Shown here: piece by piece, positions 33,969 through 45,970 of the stretch
How the letters are laid out: every line of letters begins with the position of its first letter
How positions within the stretch are numbered: position 1 is the first letter of the stretch
Source of the DNA: Paraphysomonas bandaiensis
Taxonomy: Eukaryota > Chrysophyceae
Reading direction: 5' to 3'
Assembly (NCBI GenBank): GCA_965644295.1
Contig: CBFFRP010000298.1
Coordinates: 558,001-622,000 of the forward strand
DNA length: 64,000 nt
Notes under the pieces: generated by a model
Database searches by the model: none
What the model was told of the DNA's origin: nothing
The model's input: only the letters and a program-made list of their open reading frames with translations
Position numbers and translations under genes: made by a program

Positions 33969-35918
33969 TCAACAAATCAAAAAATCATCAAATTTATAGA
34001 GCAATTCCTCCTCCTCGTCTGCTTCCATAAACTCAGTGGTTATCCTAAAAAAGTCAAATATACGTCTAGCCCAATACTTCTGCGTGTGTTTGGATGAAAA
34101 TGATTCAATGTTATCAGTAGTGGGATCAGAAATAATACAATTTGAATCTTGGCTGGCATGTAGTAGCTGAAAGTACGATAGTCAGATATTGATCCGTTAA
34201 ATATATGCAGGCAAAAGTAAATGAATACATATAAATAATAAAGACATCAATATAAGAGATGTAAATACAAAAAGAATATTTTGTAGGATACCACACCTTA
34301 CAGAGGGCAGCCTTCTCCTCATGAGTACGTAGCATACAGGGGCATACCACACAGCAACTCAGGAATGCAGAAATACGACCAATAGACGGCAACACATCTA
34401 AATCAAACATGAGTCGCCACAAAAATTGGTAGATAAAAGAAACAAATTACAACATTGCGATTTAACTCACCAGTTTTTCTATTTTTCACCTCCGATTTAC
34501 TCCTTTTACTTCCGTCTGATGTACCGCATCTGGGATTGAGGACAGCTTTTGCATACATATCGATCAACACTTGAATGAACGGTTGCCGAGGCAACCTGTC
34601 GAAGGGTTCGTTGTCATCTGTTTCAAAGAGAAAAGTGAAATAAAATAAAAACAATGAAATACAGTATTAAAATCATTGTAACGAAGTACAATCATATGAA
34701 ACGCGGAAGGTATACGACTTTGGCAATCTAAAGATCATCATACGCGATCGAGACACTAATATAATATGCAGTATAACTATATAGCGTACTGAATAGTAAA
34801 ATAGCAAACAATTTATATTGTATAGTACAATGGTATAGCCAAGCTAAAACCCAATAAATTATATGTTACATGTTATTGCGATCCGTATATAGATAGCTCA
34901 CCTGGTGTAACCTTAAACCCTGGTCTATCCCTGTACTTTTGACGTACAATACTCTGTAGAGCTCCCAAAGAAGCCATCACAGCATCGGCCTTGACATGAA
35001 AGCCGATTACCACCTGATCTGTATAAGTAGGGGGACTGGGGGGATGAATATGCAGTGCCTGTATAATAAACAGAACCAATGAATGTAATATAAAGTAAAC
35101 AGCATATATCGATATATCCCAGCATATACTGCAACAAACTACACCTGTAGCACTGACTCTAGAATTGGACTTGCAGGAGAAGACGGCACGTCCGATACAG
35201 CTCTACCCTCACCTATGCCTTCACTTTGATATTCATCTTTCTCTAAACGAAGCAATTCAATTTCTTTCACATTTGTCTTTTTATGGCGCCGTATGGCCTC
35301 CATCAGTAACGAATACATAGATATACGATGACACTCCGCACAGACATCGCGCTCTGCGGCAACATTTCCTGTGTCAACGGAAGAATGCTGACATTTAGTC
35401 ATCATCCCGGAGCGTACGCTATCAGGGTTAAATGTAAACGAGTCAGTAGTTGCAGTCTTGATAAGTCGAGGATGCAGTGTATGCTTGATCTGGCTGTCAG
35501 TTAGAGCATGAAAATAGACTTTCAGCTCATAGTATTTAATTTCTAATTGTTTAAGAAGTCGATTAATCTCATCCATCTCCTATCAACGATATCACAATCA
35601 TGTAATCATGAACCGGAGTACACACACCTCTATCTTGAACTGTATGTGATTATTGCCTCCACACAACATCAAGAAATATTTTGGCTCAAGTATACTGAGT
35701 GTATTTACATTATGAGGTAACCGTAAATTATTTCTTTCTATTGGAGTAGGTTTATGTTCTAATATCTTTGTTAGATCAGATAGTCTCTGCTTAGGGGTAC
35801 GCTGCCATGGCTTACGATGCTCATATGTGAGATCCATTGCACCGAAATTCTTCCCTGGTGATGATTTACGGATTGTATTGGGGTTATTTAAGGCTATCAG
35901 ATGTCGATCTAGTGCCAT
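33969..35918 (-). CDS. Six-exon gene, unknown function
   Basis: Minus-strand exons 35628-35918, 35145-35579, 34902-35058, 34471-34617, 34297-34397 and 33969-34166 join in phase (1329 bases, 442 residues). ATG 35918 opens MALDRHLIALNNPNTIRK. The second exon starts EEMDEINRLLKQLEIKYYEL, a likely coiled coil, and carries CAECHR. Later blocks are PPTYTDQVVIGFHVKADAV, RQPFIQVLIDMYAKAVLN, GRISAFLSCCVVCPCMLRTH and an acidic C-terminus (EADEEEELLYKFDDF). No known domain recognised. The exon model is strong because all five junctions keep phase. It is divergent from the BTB-like gene, with a 430-base shared upstream region. Confidence 0.75.
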
Positions 35919-36347
35919 GACTCGTATATTGGTTGTTGATTACTTAATAAGAAGGTCGTATATCGACATCTGATGATGTATATATATGTATGTGTGTTAG
36001 CTTAATGGAAGCCTCTACATTCCTCTTCTCATAGATCCGATCCCATATATGGGATATTTCCGACAGATTCCATAAAGAATTCTTGTATTAGAACTGAAAG
36101 AAAGTATCTATTCAAGATATTACACAGAAATTTGATTAGAAAAGTGTACAACTGAAAATGTTAGGATAGAGATTGAAGCCATGTGATTTGTCGAGAGGTG
36201 AAGATAGAAGTGTTGAAGTGAGTGTGTGAAAGTGATCTAAATTTGATGAGATCTCAACACACACACACACATACACAGTTATACATATAGGAATATACTG
36301 GACGGTCCGGTACGCTTACAGCTCCAGAGCCTTATACTTTAAAGCAC
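35919..36347. promoter_or_regulatory. Shared upstream region of a divergent gene pair
   Basis: 429 bases between the starts of a minus-strand gene (35918) and a plus-strand gene (36348), including a short (CA)n run at about 36256-36277. It probably holds both promoters; no specific motif can be assigned. Confidence 0.4.
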
Positions 36348-37325
36348 ATGTCTCTCAATCAGGTCGAAGATGAGAATACAGATGATTCAATCGTTTTAAG
36401 CACACAAAAACCTGTAACTATCATGCATTTACGTGAAACTAAGGTGTATTGTTCCTCTGTTGTTCTCAGTCAGTACTCAGATCTATTAGAGAAGTTGTTA
36501 TCATCCTCTAAGAATGTATCAGTGAATATGGAGCTGATTTCTGGTATTGAGGATGAAACATACATATCGTTTCTCACACATATACATAACCATTCATGCA
36601 TTGCACTGGTTAATGAGTTCAACCTGAAGTATGTTCGGATAGCAGCTGATTGGCAAATGAATGGGTTCGTTGACATATATCGAAAGATAATGCATACATT
36701 TATCGATCAATGTGTGTTGTTGGCCTCTGATGTGTTTCAGTGGAGTGATTTCGCAGATACCTGTGATATTCCTGTTGATAGTGTTATTCAGTACTTTCTT
36801 CCCTATGGCACCCGGTATGGCTCCGTTTTCTCTACTTACCGCAACGAATTGTTTGTTATACGTGGTAACGAGAAGGCTTATTTAAACATTCAACGTAAAG
36901 ATGCCAATGTATCTTATCGTAAGGTGAAGGCTATTGAGAAAGAGTCTATTCAATCCACTGCACGGATACGACTTCCACCAACGCATATCGGTTACTTTAG
37001 CCCAACACGTCCTTCTAGTACTTTTTCCAGAATGCATTCTAACGGTTCTTTTGACGGGCATTCCGATGGCCGACAGAATGGCAAACTGACTGTTGTTTCG
37101 AAGGATGACAGCGAATATTTGACTATGTTTTGGGATGTTGTGTTTGTACTACTCAATTACAATGTGTACCAACATCCGTATATCACCTCTAAATCAGCAT
37201 TGGTCAAAGTTCTTAAGCAGCGTCCTTATCTGGCATGTTGGGAACAGATGGGACGTATTTTTACCGAAGAGGAAAAAGTTATATTGAAAGTGTATATCAA
37301 CGGGACTGACGCCGAGTTTTATTGA
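36348..37325 (+). CDS. BTB/POZ-like domain protein
   Basis: Single-exon frame of 325 residues, MSLNQVEDENTDD. Residues about 22-115 have the BTB layout: TKVYCSSVVLSQYSDLLEKL (the substrate-adaptor 'h-x-x-x-L-s-x-x-S-x-x-f' core), a variable loop, then FLTHIHNHSC and LVNEFNLKYVRIAADWQM, with a following helical BACK-like stretch (DIYRKIMHTFIDQCVLL). The C-terminal part (FWDVVFVLLNYNVYQHPYI) is unassigned. Such proteins often act as adaptors for cullin-3 ubiquitin ligases. The low similarity leaves the family call moderate. Confidence 0.6.
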   Translation: MSLNQVEDENTDDSIVLSTQKPVTIMHLRETKVYCSSVVLSQYSDLLEKLLSSSKNVSVNMELISGIEDETYISFLTHIHNHSCIALVNEFNLKYVRIAADWQMNGFVDIYRKIMHTFIDQCVLLASDVFQWSDFADTCDIPVDSVIQYFLPYGTRYGSVFSTYRNELFVIRGNEKAYLNIQRKDANVSYRKVKAIEKESIQSTARIRLPPTHIGYFSPTRPSSTFSRMHSNGSFDGHSDGRQNGKLTVVSKDDSEYLTMFWDVVFVLLNYNVYQHPYITSKSALVKVLKQRPYLACWEQMGRIFTEEEKVILKVYINGTDAEFY

Positions 37326-38013
37326 AAACAGTGAGGCCATACTCGTTGAATATAAGTTTTCTTTAATTCTATTGCAAGATAGCGGCGTATATATTACACG
37401 TTCCTTGTTCATCGGATCATTCGTCAATGAAATGCATCCTTAGACTATATATTACATTAAAAGTTTCATTTTCATAGAGTACACAGATTGACTAGATTAT
37501 AATTATTTTATATTACTTCATGATATAATGGTATAGTGTACTTTACTGTGGTTTACTCATATATGATCTTCTGTATGTTTTGTGGAGGCGATTCTGTATT
37601 GCATGAACGACGCGGTTTAGTAGTGCGGGTTGAGTATCGTAAACGCGGATTATTTACTTAATGACGACAAGATTTGATTTAAATATTAGTATTAAATATT
37701 ATCTGCAGTTAGTCTTATCAATTGAAATATTGTTGAGTGTTTATCTTAATACGTACCATGTATGAGTGTAAATAATTCTATCGAAACTTATCTTATTTAT
37801 GGCGCTCGACAAAATGTTTGTCCGTTAGTCCAGACCTACCTATCAATTAAGCAGGAGCGTATTCCGCTCCCTCAGTACAATAAAAGATATTATCCACATA
37901 TAGGCTTCGAGGGTGCTGTAATCGACACCACTTAAGAATATTCAAGTGTGAATCCTCTGAAGCTACACTGGGTACGGCGGGTGGTTTGATGGTATATCAG
38001 TATATTTTCACAT
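37326..38013. other. Intergenic region
   Basis: AT-rich 3' flank of the BTB-like gene and 5' flank of a SINE-like copy; no gene recognised. Confidence 0.5.
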
Positions 38014-38524
38014 CCCTCAACAAAGTCGGACTCGCACCTTTTCGTGGTGTTCTTGGAGATAAGTACCGGAGATATCTCTCCGCGAAACTAGCATTAGCCG
38101 CAAACATAGACAGCAAATATTGTTCTGCCCACTGATAGCCACATGTTTGTGTGGTACAAGGGACACTAATAGAAGTGTCACATGTGTAAACATGTTTGGG
38201 CCCTGAAGAATATACAGGCACCCTAGAATGGGCCTACCTCAAGGGCGTCCGAGGTATTGGGCTGCTTGCTGAAGTCAAGCATCCGGGCTAGTTCACCTTA
38301 ACGACTCATAAATCCTGAAGTAGTAGATGTCAGGTATACCAACATTATGCTGCCTAAGTGATAGAGCGAAAGTGATTGTACCTTGGTGCTTGCGGTGATG
38401 CACACGCCACAAGTAGATTTTGTAGCGTTAAATAGCAGGATATCAGAGTTAAGTACTAGTAGCTAATTGTTTTGCTGCATTAGTTCTGACTCTTAAACGC
38501 CTATAACTAAAAAGAAGATATTCA
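38014..38524 (+). mobile_element. SINE-like element, near full-length copy A5
   Basis: The head CCCTCAACAAAGTCGGACTC matches copy A1. The body shares GTGGTACAAGGGACAC and AATATACAGGCACCC-type blocks. The tail contains CCTTGGTGCTTGCGGTGATG, then AGGATATCAGAGTTAAG, and ends near AAGATATTCAC. Weakly similar flanks (TATTTTCAC / TATTCAC) may be a decayed target-site duplication. Confidence 0.7.
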
Positions 38525-39047
38525 CTTCTACCATCACATTTATTTGCAACCAACATCTGAGGGAAACCATGTGACCATTGAGTCCGTCACATTAAAGCGA
38601 GATACAGCTGCTTAACTCTATCTTTCGCAGTTATATAGTGAAATCGCTGGTGTCGTGGACATCTCTGGCCAAAACAAGATGTTATTATACGCTGTATCCT
38701 CTATATACCGCACTGTATTCCATGTACCTCTCTTCTCATTATTGTGTACTGGTATACAGAGTGTAGCAGTACCGCACAGTTCCCTGTATTCCGTATTTGC
38801 TCCATGTACCTCTCTTCTCTATATACTGTACCGGTATACAGTATAGCAGTACATATGCACTGCTGCCTGTACCGCCATATGAAGGACCATATGAGAGATC
38901 CACTCCCCTCATAGTTACCTTCCACACCATATGACCCCACTATACCCCATACACCTTATCTCATAAACATCTGTCCCTCTATCATGTCTCTAACATCTCA
39001 TTCTCTCTCTTGTCATTCTTCTAGAGGCATAGAGAGGATAGTTTATC
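38525..39047. repeat. Upstream region of Sec14-like gene with an imperfect duplication
   Basis: A segment containing CCATGTACCTCTCTTCTC and, further on, GGTATACAG and AGCAGTAC occurs twice (about 38720-38770 and 38800-38852). Pyrimidine-rich tracts follow, up to the start codon at 39048. Confidence 0.55.
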
Positions 39048-39938
39048 ATGCAGGGGTCGTATGATACAAGAGATGAGATCACAGGCCCTACAGAGGGGTT
39101 AAGGGGCCCTATAGAGGAGCTGAGAGGTCTTATAGGGGAGGAGATAAGCGGATATATGTCCGATCATGACTGTTACAGGTTCCTTATAGCGAGGGGCATG
39201 AGCATGACCAAGACTGTTGCTATGGTGAGGGGTTGGTGGCAATGGTGGAATTCTCCGGCCTATAAAGATGGTCCATTTCCGTCTGCTATAATATCCGCTG
39301 CTTCTATAGAGGACCCCAATGAGGAGATTTACACTGATCTTTGCCCTCATGCACTCCATGGATTTGACAAGAGTGGTCACCCCATTTACTGGGAGAAAAC
39401 TGGAGTTATATCACATAATCTTAAGCATCTCAAAACACAAGTGGATATCGATACTTTAGTTGCCCGTCATATTCGCATTCAGACGTTGACTGAAATGCGT
39501 CAGAAATACAGCAGCAATAAACTAGGCCATCCAGTGGAAATGGCAGTGATTGTATTCGATCTTGCCAACGTAAAGAAAATGCCGGATTTATTTGGTATCA
39601 ATCAGCTGCGAAAAATCGCGGCTATGGATCAAAACTACTACCCTGAGAGATTAGCGACCTTAATAGTGATTAACGCTCCCAGTTTTGCGACATCACTATA
39701 TAAACTCGTGAGCTCAGCTATCGATCCGAAAACTGCATCAAAAATTAAAATCGTGGGTACTGATTACGTAGAAACTCTGAGGGAGCATATGGATGACTCC
39801 CAAATTCCTGAGGAGTATGGAGGGTCTGCTAAAAATGTATCTTGGGGATGGCCTTATTCTGAAGAAAGTGGGGTATCTCCGGCCCAGCTGAGAACATATT
39901 TTGAAAGGAAGACTTCTTCTTCCGAGATTGCAGTTTAG
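39048..39938 (+). CDS. CRAL-TRIO / Sec14-like lipid-binding protein
   Basis: Single-exon frame of 296 residues. An N-terminal CRAL-TRIO-N-like segment (DHDCYRFLIARGMSMTKTVA, then MVRGWWQWWNSP) precedes the lipid-binding lobe: HGFDKSGHPIYWEKTG, ARHIRIQTLTEMRQKYS, VIVFDLANVKKMPDLFG, YYPERLATLIVINAPSFAT and IPEEYGGSAKNVSW. The YPE-R-x-x-x-x-x-x-x-N-x-P and 'IP-x-x-x-GG' motifs are the family landmarks. It probably binds or transfers phosphoinositides or another lipid at membranes. Lack of introns contrasts with its neighbours. The start is fixed by MQGSYDTRDEITGP; an earlier start is not available in frame nearby. Confidence 0.88.
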   Translation: MQGSYDTRDEITGPTEGLRGPIEELRGLIGEEISGYMSDHDCYRFLIARGMSMTKTVAMVRGWWQWWNSPAYKDGPFPSAIISAASIEDPNEEIYTDLCPHALHGFDKSGHPIYWEKTGVISHNLKHLKTQVDIDTLVARHIRIQTLTEMRQKYSSNKLGHPVEMAVIVFDLANVKKMPDLFGINQLRKIAAMDQNYYPERLATLIVINAPSFATSLYKLVSSAIDPKTASKIKIVGTDYVETLREHMDDSQIPEEYGGSAKNVSWGWPYSEESGVSPAQLRTYFERKTSSSEIAV

Positions 39939-40751
39939 ACGGGTATTGTTCATCGATCGAAGAGACGATAGCTTATCTTTCTAATTTGTTTTGCCATATG
40001 TTTTGACGCAATTTTCTGGATTTCAAAATGAATGTTTAAATTGAATAATTGTTATTTCATGCTTACCCTAAGTAAATTAGTATCAAAGATAGTTATTGTT
40101 GTAATATTACCCTTGACTGGGATGCATCGGCTTATATAGGGTATACCGGTACCGGTCATTGGCTGTTTAAGTCACAAAACAAATCTGGCTGTTATGTTAT
40201 TCATTCAAGCCTGGTAGATATAACTCGACTCATATGCGCCGCCAATATTGGACACTCTAAAGTGTGCTTGTAGTAAGAAAGATCTCCTGTGCACAGTATT
40301 CAAACTCGAAGGGCTTCAATCTGTCACCTGCAATTATGCGGGCTGAGTCCTGACGTGCTAGGTCTTATTCCAAGTGAAATAGAGAATGCCAGGAGGACTT
40401 GAAATTGTTTCAATGTGTGTCAATAGAATAGGAAGGCTAACATCAGCTCAATCTCCACGACGTTTGTACATTGTTTGATCATCTGGGCGATAACGCAGCA
40501 TTGCTGCTTTCAAAACGGAAATTATTGTGAAGTTGAAAGGTGGAATGTTGTTAATAATAAACATTCATTTCTTCTTTATCCGGACGATAAAAAGAATTAA
40601 ATTGAAATATTGTTTCTCACTGAGGAAAGTCGGGGTAATACCAAAACATTCTCAGATGAGAGCGCGCGTTGATATCCCATTGCTGATTTTAGTTCTTTAC
40701 TATAAAATGGGTTTGTACCTACTATATGATCAGTATCTAAACAACTTACTA
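39939..40751. other. Intergenic region
   Basis: No recognised gene. A 117-codon plus frame at 40527-40880 runs into the SINE-like copy and is judged chance. Confidence 0.5.
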
Positions 40752-41150
40752 CCCTCAAAAAAGTCGGATTCGCACCTTTTCGTAGTGTTCTGGGGGATCA
40801 GTACTGAGATATTTATTCGGGAAACTAACGTGACCCGCATATATAGTCCGCAGATAATGTTCTGCCCACTCATAGCCTAATGCTTGTGTAGACGTCTTTT
40901 GGCCTTGGCAAATAAACAGGCATCCGGGAATTTGCACACCTGAAGAGCATCCGGGGTATTGGGCTGCCTACTGAGGTCACCTTAATGACAGTGCATAAAG
41001 TGGATGTACCTTGGTGCTTGCGGCGACGCACAAGAAGCATTCGTAGCTCCTAATAGTAGGAAATCAGAGCCAAGCACTACTTAGTTAAATTGTTTAGTTA
41101 CATTAGTTCTGTCTCTTACACGCCAATTGCTAATAATCAAACACTCACTA
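40752..41150 (+). mobile_element. SINE-like element copy A6
   Basis: The head CCCTCAAAAAAGTCGGATTC and the tail GTACCTTGGTGCTTGCGGCG identify the family. The middle is shortened relative to A1. The 3' end GCTAATAATCAAACACTCAC is followed by ACTAC, and CTTACTAC precedes the head, a possible short duplication. Confidence 0.68.
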
Positions 41151-41797
41151 CTAACTAAAATACAACATACAACATAATTAAGCTAGTCAATTAGGTGCAA
41201 TTAATTGGCAAGATTTACCAATAATAATTGCAATTTGTTGGAAAATGGCATACAGTGTCAATCGCTAAATTCATATTGCCTCAACTACCAATCATTTTGA
41301 AACAATCTTAGATATCACGATCTTATATATATTCTTCAGTTTCACTACTACGATTGCTATTATGACACTAGTTCTCATTTCTCACAATACAGTTAACCAC
41401 TTCTGTATTATTCCATTAACAGTCATATCTTAGAACTACATCTTTTAATTGCTCTCAAACAGCAAAACTCAACACAATTATCATTTTATAAACTAATTGG
41501 TGCCGTTCTGTGTGTCGTATAAATTCGTTCGGCTGTGTCCGACAACAGGTATATATTATGTCATACGATAAAATACATATGGGTTACACGAAAATGATAA
41601 TTACCATTTTTATATTAAATGTTGGCAAATCATATTTATACGGTATAATACAATACGCAAGCTAAAAGTAGGCATATATGTGTGCAATTCAGCCACCTAT
41701 GAAAGTACAAAATTGTATTTAACATGTAATGTTATTCTATAGCACAGCATCGATACTGTGCTATCTGCTTAAAAGCTATCTCTTTGCGGCAATTTCT
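41151..41797. other. Intergenic, AT-rich
   Basis: No gene seen; 3' flank of the kinase gene. Confidence 0.5.
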
Positions 41798-43692
41798 TTA
41801 ATAACTGGAAGAGGCCATTGATATAATTGCATTGTAAAACTCCTTGAACTCTGAAAACCCAATTTTACCGTCCTGGTCGGTATCAATCGCAGAAAATAGT
41901 TCTTCGATATTTGACATACTGATGGGTTGGAACCCCGTCGGGTTCACTCGTTTACTCTCCAACATACATCCCACAGCTAGATTAAAATCCTGGAGGTTAA
42001 CATATCCCGTATCATTGATATCAAATACGCTGAAATACATCCTAATCACAGCCTCGTCAACAGGGTGGTGATCTTCCTCTGGCTGGAATGCTAACATTGT
42101 TATGAGAAATTCCTTCAAACTAATAGTACCTACGAACAATAAGTGTGTCATTCTCAGTACAACCGAGTATCAAGAAATGACTCACCAGTGTTACCAATAT
42201 CAAACACATTAAATACACTACGCTGTGCAAGATTCGGAAGACCCGCCTGTGTAATAATATCTACAAATTCCTCGTATGTGATTTCTTTCTCCACAGAGGT
42301 CCCGCTTTCATCAGATATTAGGCTGTTAGTGGATATTGAGGTGACCACCATTCTCTTGAAAGCATTGATGCGTGTTCGAAACTCGATTGTACCTGCCGAT
42401 ATATCTCTGCTCGCCTTCACAGGGCTAGAGGGGTAGCCCCCAGGTGAAGCGGTTAAACTTTCTGCAGGATCATCAGTACTGTCAATCACATTGCTTGATG
42501 CATTGATCGAGGATGTCGAAGACTTTACCGCCTTGCGCATTACAGGCAGAAGCTCAATAAGATGCTCGCGCTTTATCTTACTGCTCTCCCCAACACTGTT
42601 CTGTAAGAAAAAAGCCCGCATCCTCTGACGCAAGGCAAGATGTTTCATTCGGGTAAAGTATTCCGCACCAAGATTGGTATCGGGTACATCTGTGGTCATC
42701 CAGGGATGTCTGAGGATTTGTTCTATTGTGAGTCTTTCGTCGGGGTTTAAAATAAGAATGCGGCGAACTAAGTCCATGGCTTTGTCACTGATACCTTCCC
42801 ATCCTTTGCCCACCATGGGAAAGTATTTACCTGAAGCAGACTGCTCTGGGTTTTCAGGGTGGAATGGGGTTAAACCAGATAGCATACTGTAAAGACAACA
42901 TCCAGCTTGCCATATGTCCGAGGAGCTTGAGTACTCGCGATGAGAGAGGGTCTCCGGAGCGATATATCCACGGGTCCCGCAAGCCTTTTTGCGAATAAAA
43001 ATGTCTCCCTCATTAGCTATCTTTACCATAAGCCCAAAGTCAACTATCTTAATCTGTCCATATTGGTATTAGAGGCATTCGAAGTTATATATCATGCTTA
43101 CCTTCGTGTCATCAGTTGGATCTTCGAACATTATATTCTCCAATTTCAAATCACAGTGGATGTATTTCTGTTGATGAATACTGCGTAGTGCATTGATAAA
43201 TCCCTTAAACATGCGTTTCAAGTCTAGCTCTGAAACTGTAGTTCTATTGTGAATCCTATCGAGGACAGTGCCATGATCTAGCAACTGCATGACAATGACA
43301 GGATAGGAATTGCGCCAAAGCTTTCCATCCTTAATATTGGCAATCCCGTTGGGTGTATCCAAAAAAGTGCCATACAACTGAACCACACCGTGTACCCCTT
43401 TCAGAGACATCATAATATCGATCTCTGCTTGAATCGCATCCATATTCGGCGCACGTTTACAGTAACCAAAAAACTTGAGAGCAACAGTCTGTTTAGTGGA
43501 CTTTCTCGTGCCCTTATAGACCACTCCCATCCCGCCCTGAGCTATGTAACTGTTAACAGTGAAGTCCTCTGCCTGAAGCCGATAAGGTGAGTCGATTTCT
43601 GTCTGTGATTTAATATCTGCTTCACTGCTAACTGTCTTATCGTCATCGTGCTCGTTATGATGAGTCTTATAACTCGATTGACTGCACCCCAT
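41798..43692 (-). CDS. Calcium-dependent protein kinase-like (CDPK-type) with N-myristoylation signal
   Basis: Exons 43102-43692, 42186-43053 and 41798-42129 (minus strand) join in phase to 596 residues. MGCSQSS at the start fits N-myristoylation plus Cys3 palmitoylation, so membrane attachment is likely. Kinase landmarks are AQGGMGVVYKG (51-61), VALKFF (Lys about 73), HCDLKLEN (179-186, with HCD instead of HRD), VDFG (201-204), GTRGYIAPE and SDIWQAGC. After a linker come EF-hand loops DIGNTGTISLKE (spanning the second intron), DINDTGYVNLQD and DTDQDGKIGFSE, with an additional degenerate hand before them. Calcium binding should release autoinhibition, as in CDPKs. Position 3 Gly in the first loop is atypical. 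Confidence 0.88.
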
Positions 43693-44197
43693 TCGAAGAG
43701 CTTGATATCACTTAGATGACAGGAATTATGATCATACAGAGGGGTGTTAACGGCCTTTGAGGGGGTTGAATGGTGTGCATTGCAGGCAGATTGATTCTAG
43801 ATTTCTTCATATGCAAAAACATACTAAACATATGCAGGAGTCACACAGCAGTGAAGTCCATATGATTTGAAGTCTTCCTCGTGTACAGCTCTGTACATGC
43901 ATCTCTATACATCTAGACATCGTACATCATCCCTCTGTACTCAACATCGTACTGGATATGGTACATCACTGTATACCAGTATACCACACAACATATGATT
44001 TCTTTGACCCATATACAAACATGTACAGCAGTAGCTTATAGAAAGCAATGTTTTCTAACACATACCTCTGATTTTTTCTATATTTCCAGGATAATATTTT
44101 CCACGATCATAGAAAACGCCATATTTGTTATGTTAATAGTTATAATCTGCTGTACATATGCTGTACACACTCATTGTGGCAATGTCCAGCATACAGC
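43693..44197. other. Upstream region of kinase gene
   Basis: About 500 bases rich in TACATC/ATATAC words; no gene recognised. It ends where the next TIR-bounded element begins. Confidence 0.5.
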
Positions 44198-44441
44198 CGT
44201 TCTTAACAAAAAAAACCTACCAAAAAACCTCGGAAAAATCCTACCTTTTACAAAACCTACCCATAGGAGGTTTTCAAAACCTACCCAAAAATGGGGGGGT
44301 GAGGTTTTGAACGACCATCCGGGTGGTCCTTCAAAACCTCGGGTCCAAAACCTATGGTCTGGTCGATGTACCATATGAATCGATATTATACAACAAATAG
44401 AGCACACTAAACACATATTATAACTGGTTTAGCCCTTGACC

Positions 44442-44775
44442 ATGGATGTGCTAATGAAGGACGTTGACAGTGATAGTGGTGAAGAAGTGTCTGGTATTGA
44501 AGATCCATATTATGGGCTGGACACTGACGAAGGAGTGCGGTAAATTTGAGCAAACCTTTTCTATTACTATATGCCACCTGTACTATGGGGAATAGTATAT
44601 ACTGAATCGCAATGAACTCAGGATCGCTCTGTTGGCGATCCTCTGTCGACGATACAAACTTATCTCTAACAACTTATTCCAGATTATACCGAAGATTCAT
44701 CATGAGTTAACTATGATGAAAGAGGAAATCTACTCCCAGCAGCATGATATATATATATGGCACATTATCTTCTGA
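44442..44775 (+). CDS. Small two-exon ORF inside the TIR element
   Basis: Exons 44442-44539 and 44622-44775 join in phase (…DEGV-R-IALLAIL…) across a GTAAAT...CTCAG intron to 83 residues. The N-terminus is acidic (MDVLMKDVDSDSGEEVSGI) and the C-terminal part is basic and helical (LLAILCRRYKLISNNLF). It could be the start of a transposase or an accessory protein. No homologue recognised. Confidence 0.4.
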
Positions 44776-44992
44776 GATTTGTTGGAGAGGACCGAAAAAG
44801 TAACACTTATTATTTAGTCCTTCTATATCCTTCCTTTGAAAGAGTAAAGACTGTGATTTGTGTTACTATGTTGAGTAGGGAGACTGTGTGTAATCAACAG
44901 TGTAGAACACTGAAAATGATGATAATAACAATTATTATTGACTTCCAAAATATTAGACACCAGTCTAGAGTTCTTTGGCTGCCTTATGTTGA

Positions 44993-45430
44993 ATGTTGAC
45001 CAACACAGATATGTCCCCTGGGGCACGTTGCAATAGGTGTGACTGTATACATATCCCTCGTCACGTATTGCATTTGTTTATTAAAAGTGTCACTTTCATT
45101 ACCATGTATTCGCCACGCTATCAACAATTGAATTCACTACCGTTATATATCGTTAAGTATTTTAATAATGGCAAAGTCATCACATCAGTCGTTAACATTT
45201 CCAACTGTGAGTGTTCGCAACATCCTAGCTATCATATTTTACACTACTGTCATCAAAATTTACTGATGGGGGTGGAGCTGAAGCTAGTGAATACTATATA
45301 CTACGAACTACGAATAGTTTTCATGGCTAACAGTTTATCTCATGGCTATACTTTGATGCTCTCATTGACGCAGCTAGATGGAACTGCTTTCCGAACTCCC
45401 ACTCCGCAAGATCTATCTCGTATTCCGTAA
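44993..45430 (+). CDS. Unassigned 145-residue ORF inside the TIR element
   Basis: A frame starting MLTNTDMSPGARCNRCDC with several Cys/His residues and ending TPTPQDLSRIP. It is the longest frame within the element and might be a remnant of an element-encoded protein, but no motif is recognised and it may be chance. Confidence 0.25.
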   Translation: MLTNTDMSPGARCNRCDCIHIPRHVLHLFIKSVTFITMYSPRYQQLNSLPLYIVKYFNNGKVITSVVNISNCECSQHPSYHILHYCHQNLLMGVELKLVNTIYYELRIVFMANSLSHGYTLMLSLTQLDGTAFRTPTPQDLSRIP

Positions 45431-45970
45431 TTCCTTGCTCGTTTTCTCGCGCAGAAATTGTTGCCTGTATTCCTTCACCACGCTCCTACAGCTCGTCTAC
45501 GTTTCTATGTAGATACTCACTCCTGAGATTCATCTCACCATGGAAAACTGAGCCGAATTACCAACAGCAATGAACAGTCCCTCTTCGAAACGCTTCTTAG
45601 GTCACAACTTCACTCAAGTCTGATATGTCAATGATGAAGCCTCGACCTTCAATTGTTCCAAGAGTTGGTGACTCGATATCATCAATATCTGCTTCCTATT
45701 GAGGGTCAACAGACCCACCCGTGTCATTGGAAACTGAAGAAGTGTCCATTGTTAACCTTATACTATCGAATAATAATGATTTATCGAGTAATTCTATTGT
45801 ACACTGTTTAAATATTCAAACCTGGTGGACGAATGCAGAGGTTTTCGAAATCCTCTGGTTTATGGGTAGGATTTTTTTGTTAGTACGGTGCAAAACGAAA
45901 GCCCAAAACCTCACCACCGAGGTTTTGAAAAAGGTAGGATTTGTGGGTAGGTTTTTTTTTGTTAAGAACG

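Larger units (their letters stand above)
44198..45970. mobile_element. TIR-bounded element with poly-A/CCTACC termini
   Basis: The left end CGTTCTTAACAAAAAAAACC (44198-44217), continuing CTACC, is matched by the inverse at the right end, GGTAGGTTTTTTTTTGTTAAGAACG (read from 45948 to 45970). Each end also carries repeated CCTACC/CCTCGG-type words, for example at 44216-44340 and 45838-45960. The interior holds a small two-exon ORF and a 145-codon frame. I cannot read a clear target-site duplication, and the superfamily is unknown. The element is 1773 bases. Confidence 0.6.

Noticed and set aside
40527-40880. 117-codon plus-strand frame
   Set aside because: It runs into a SINE-like copy and has no domain or splice support.
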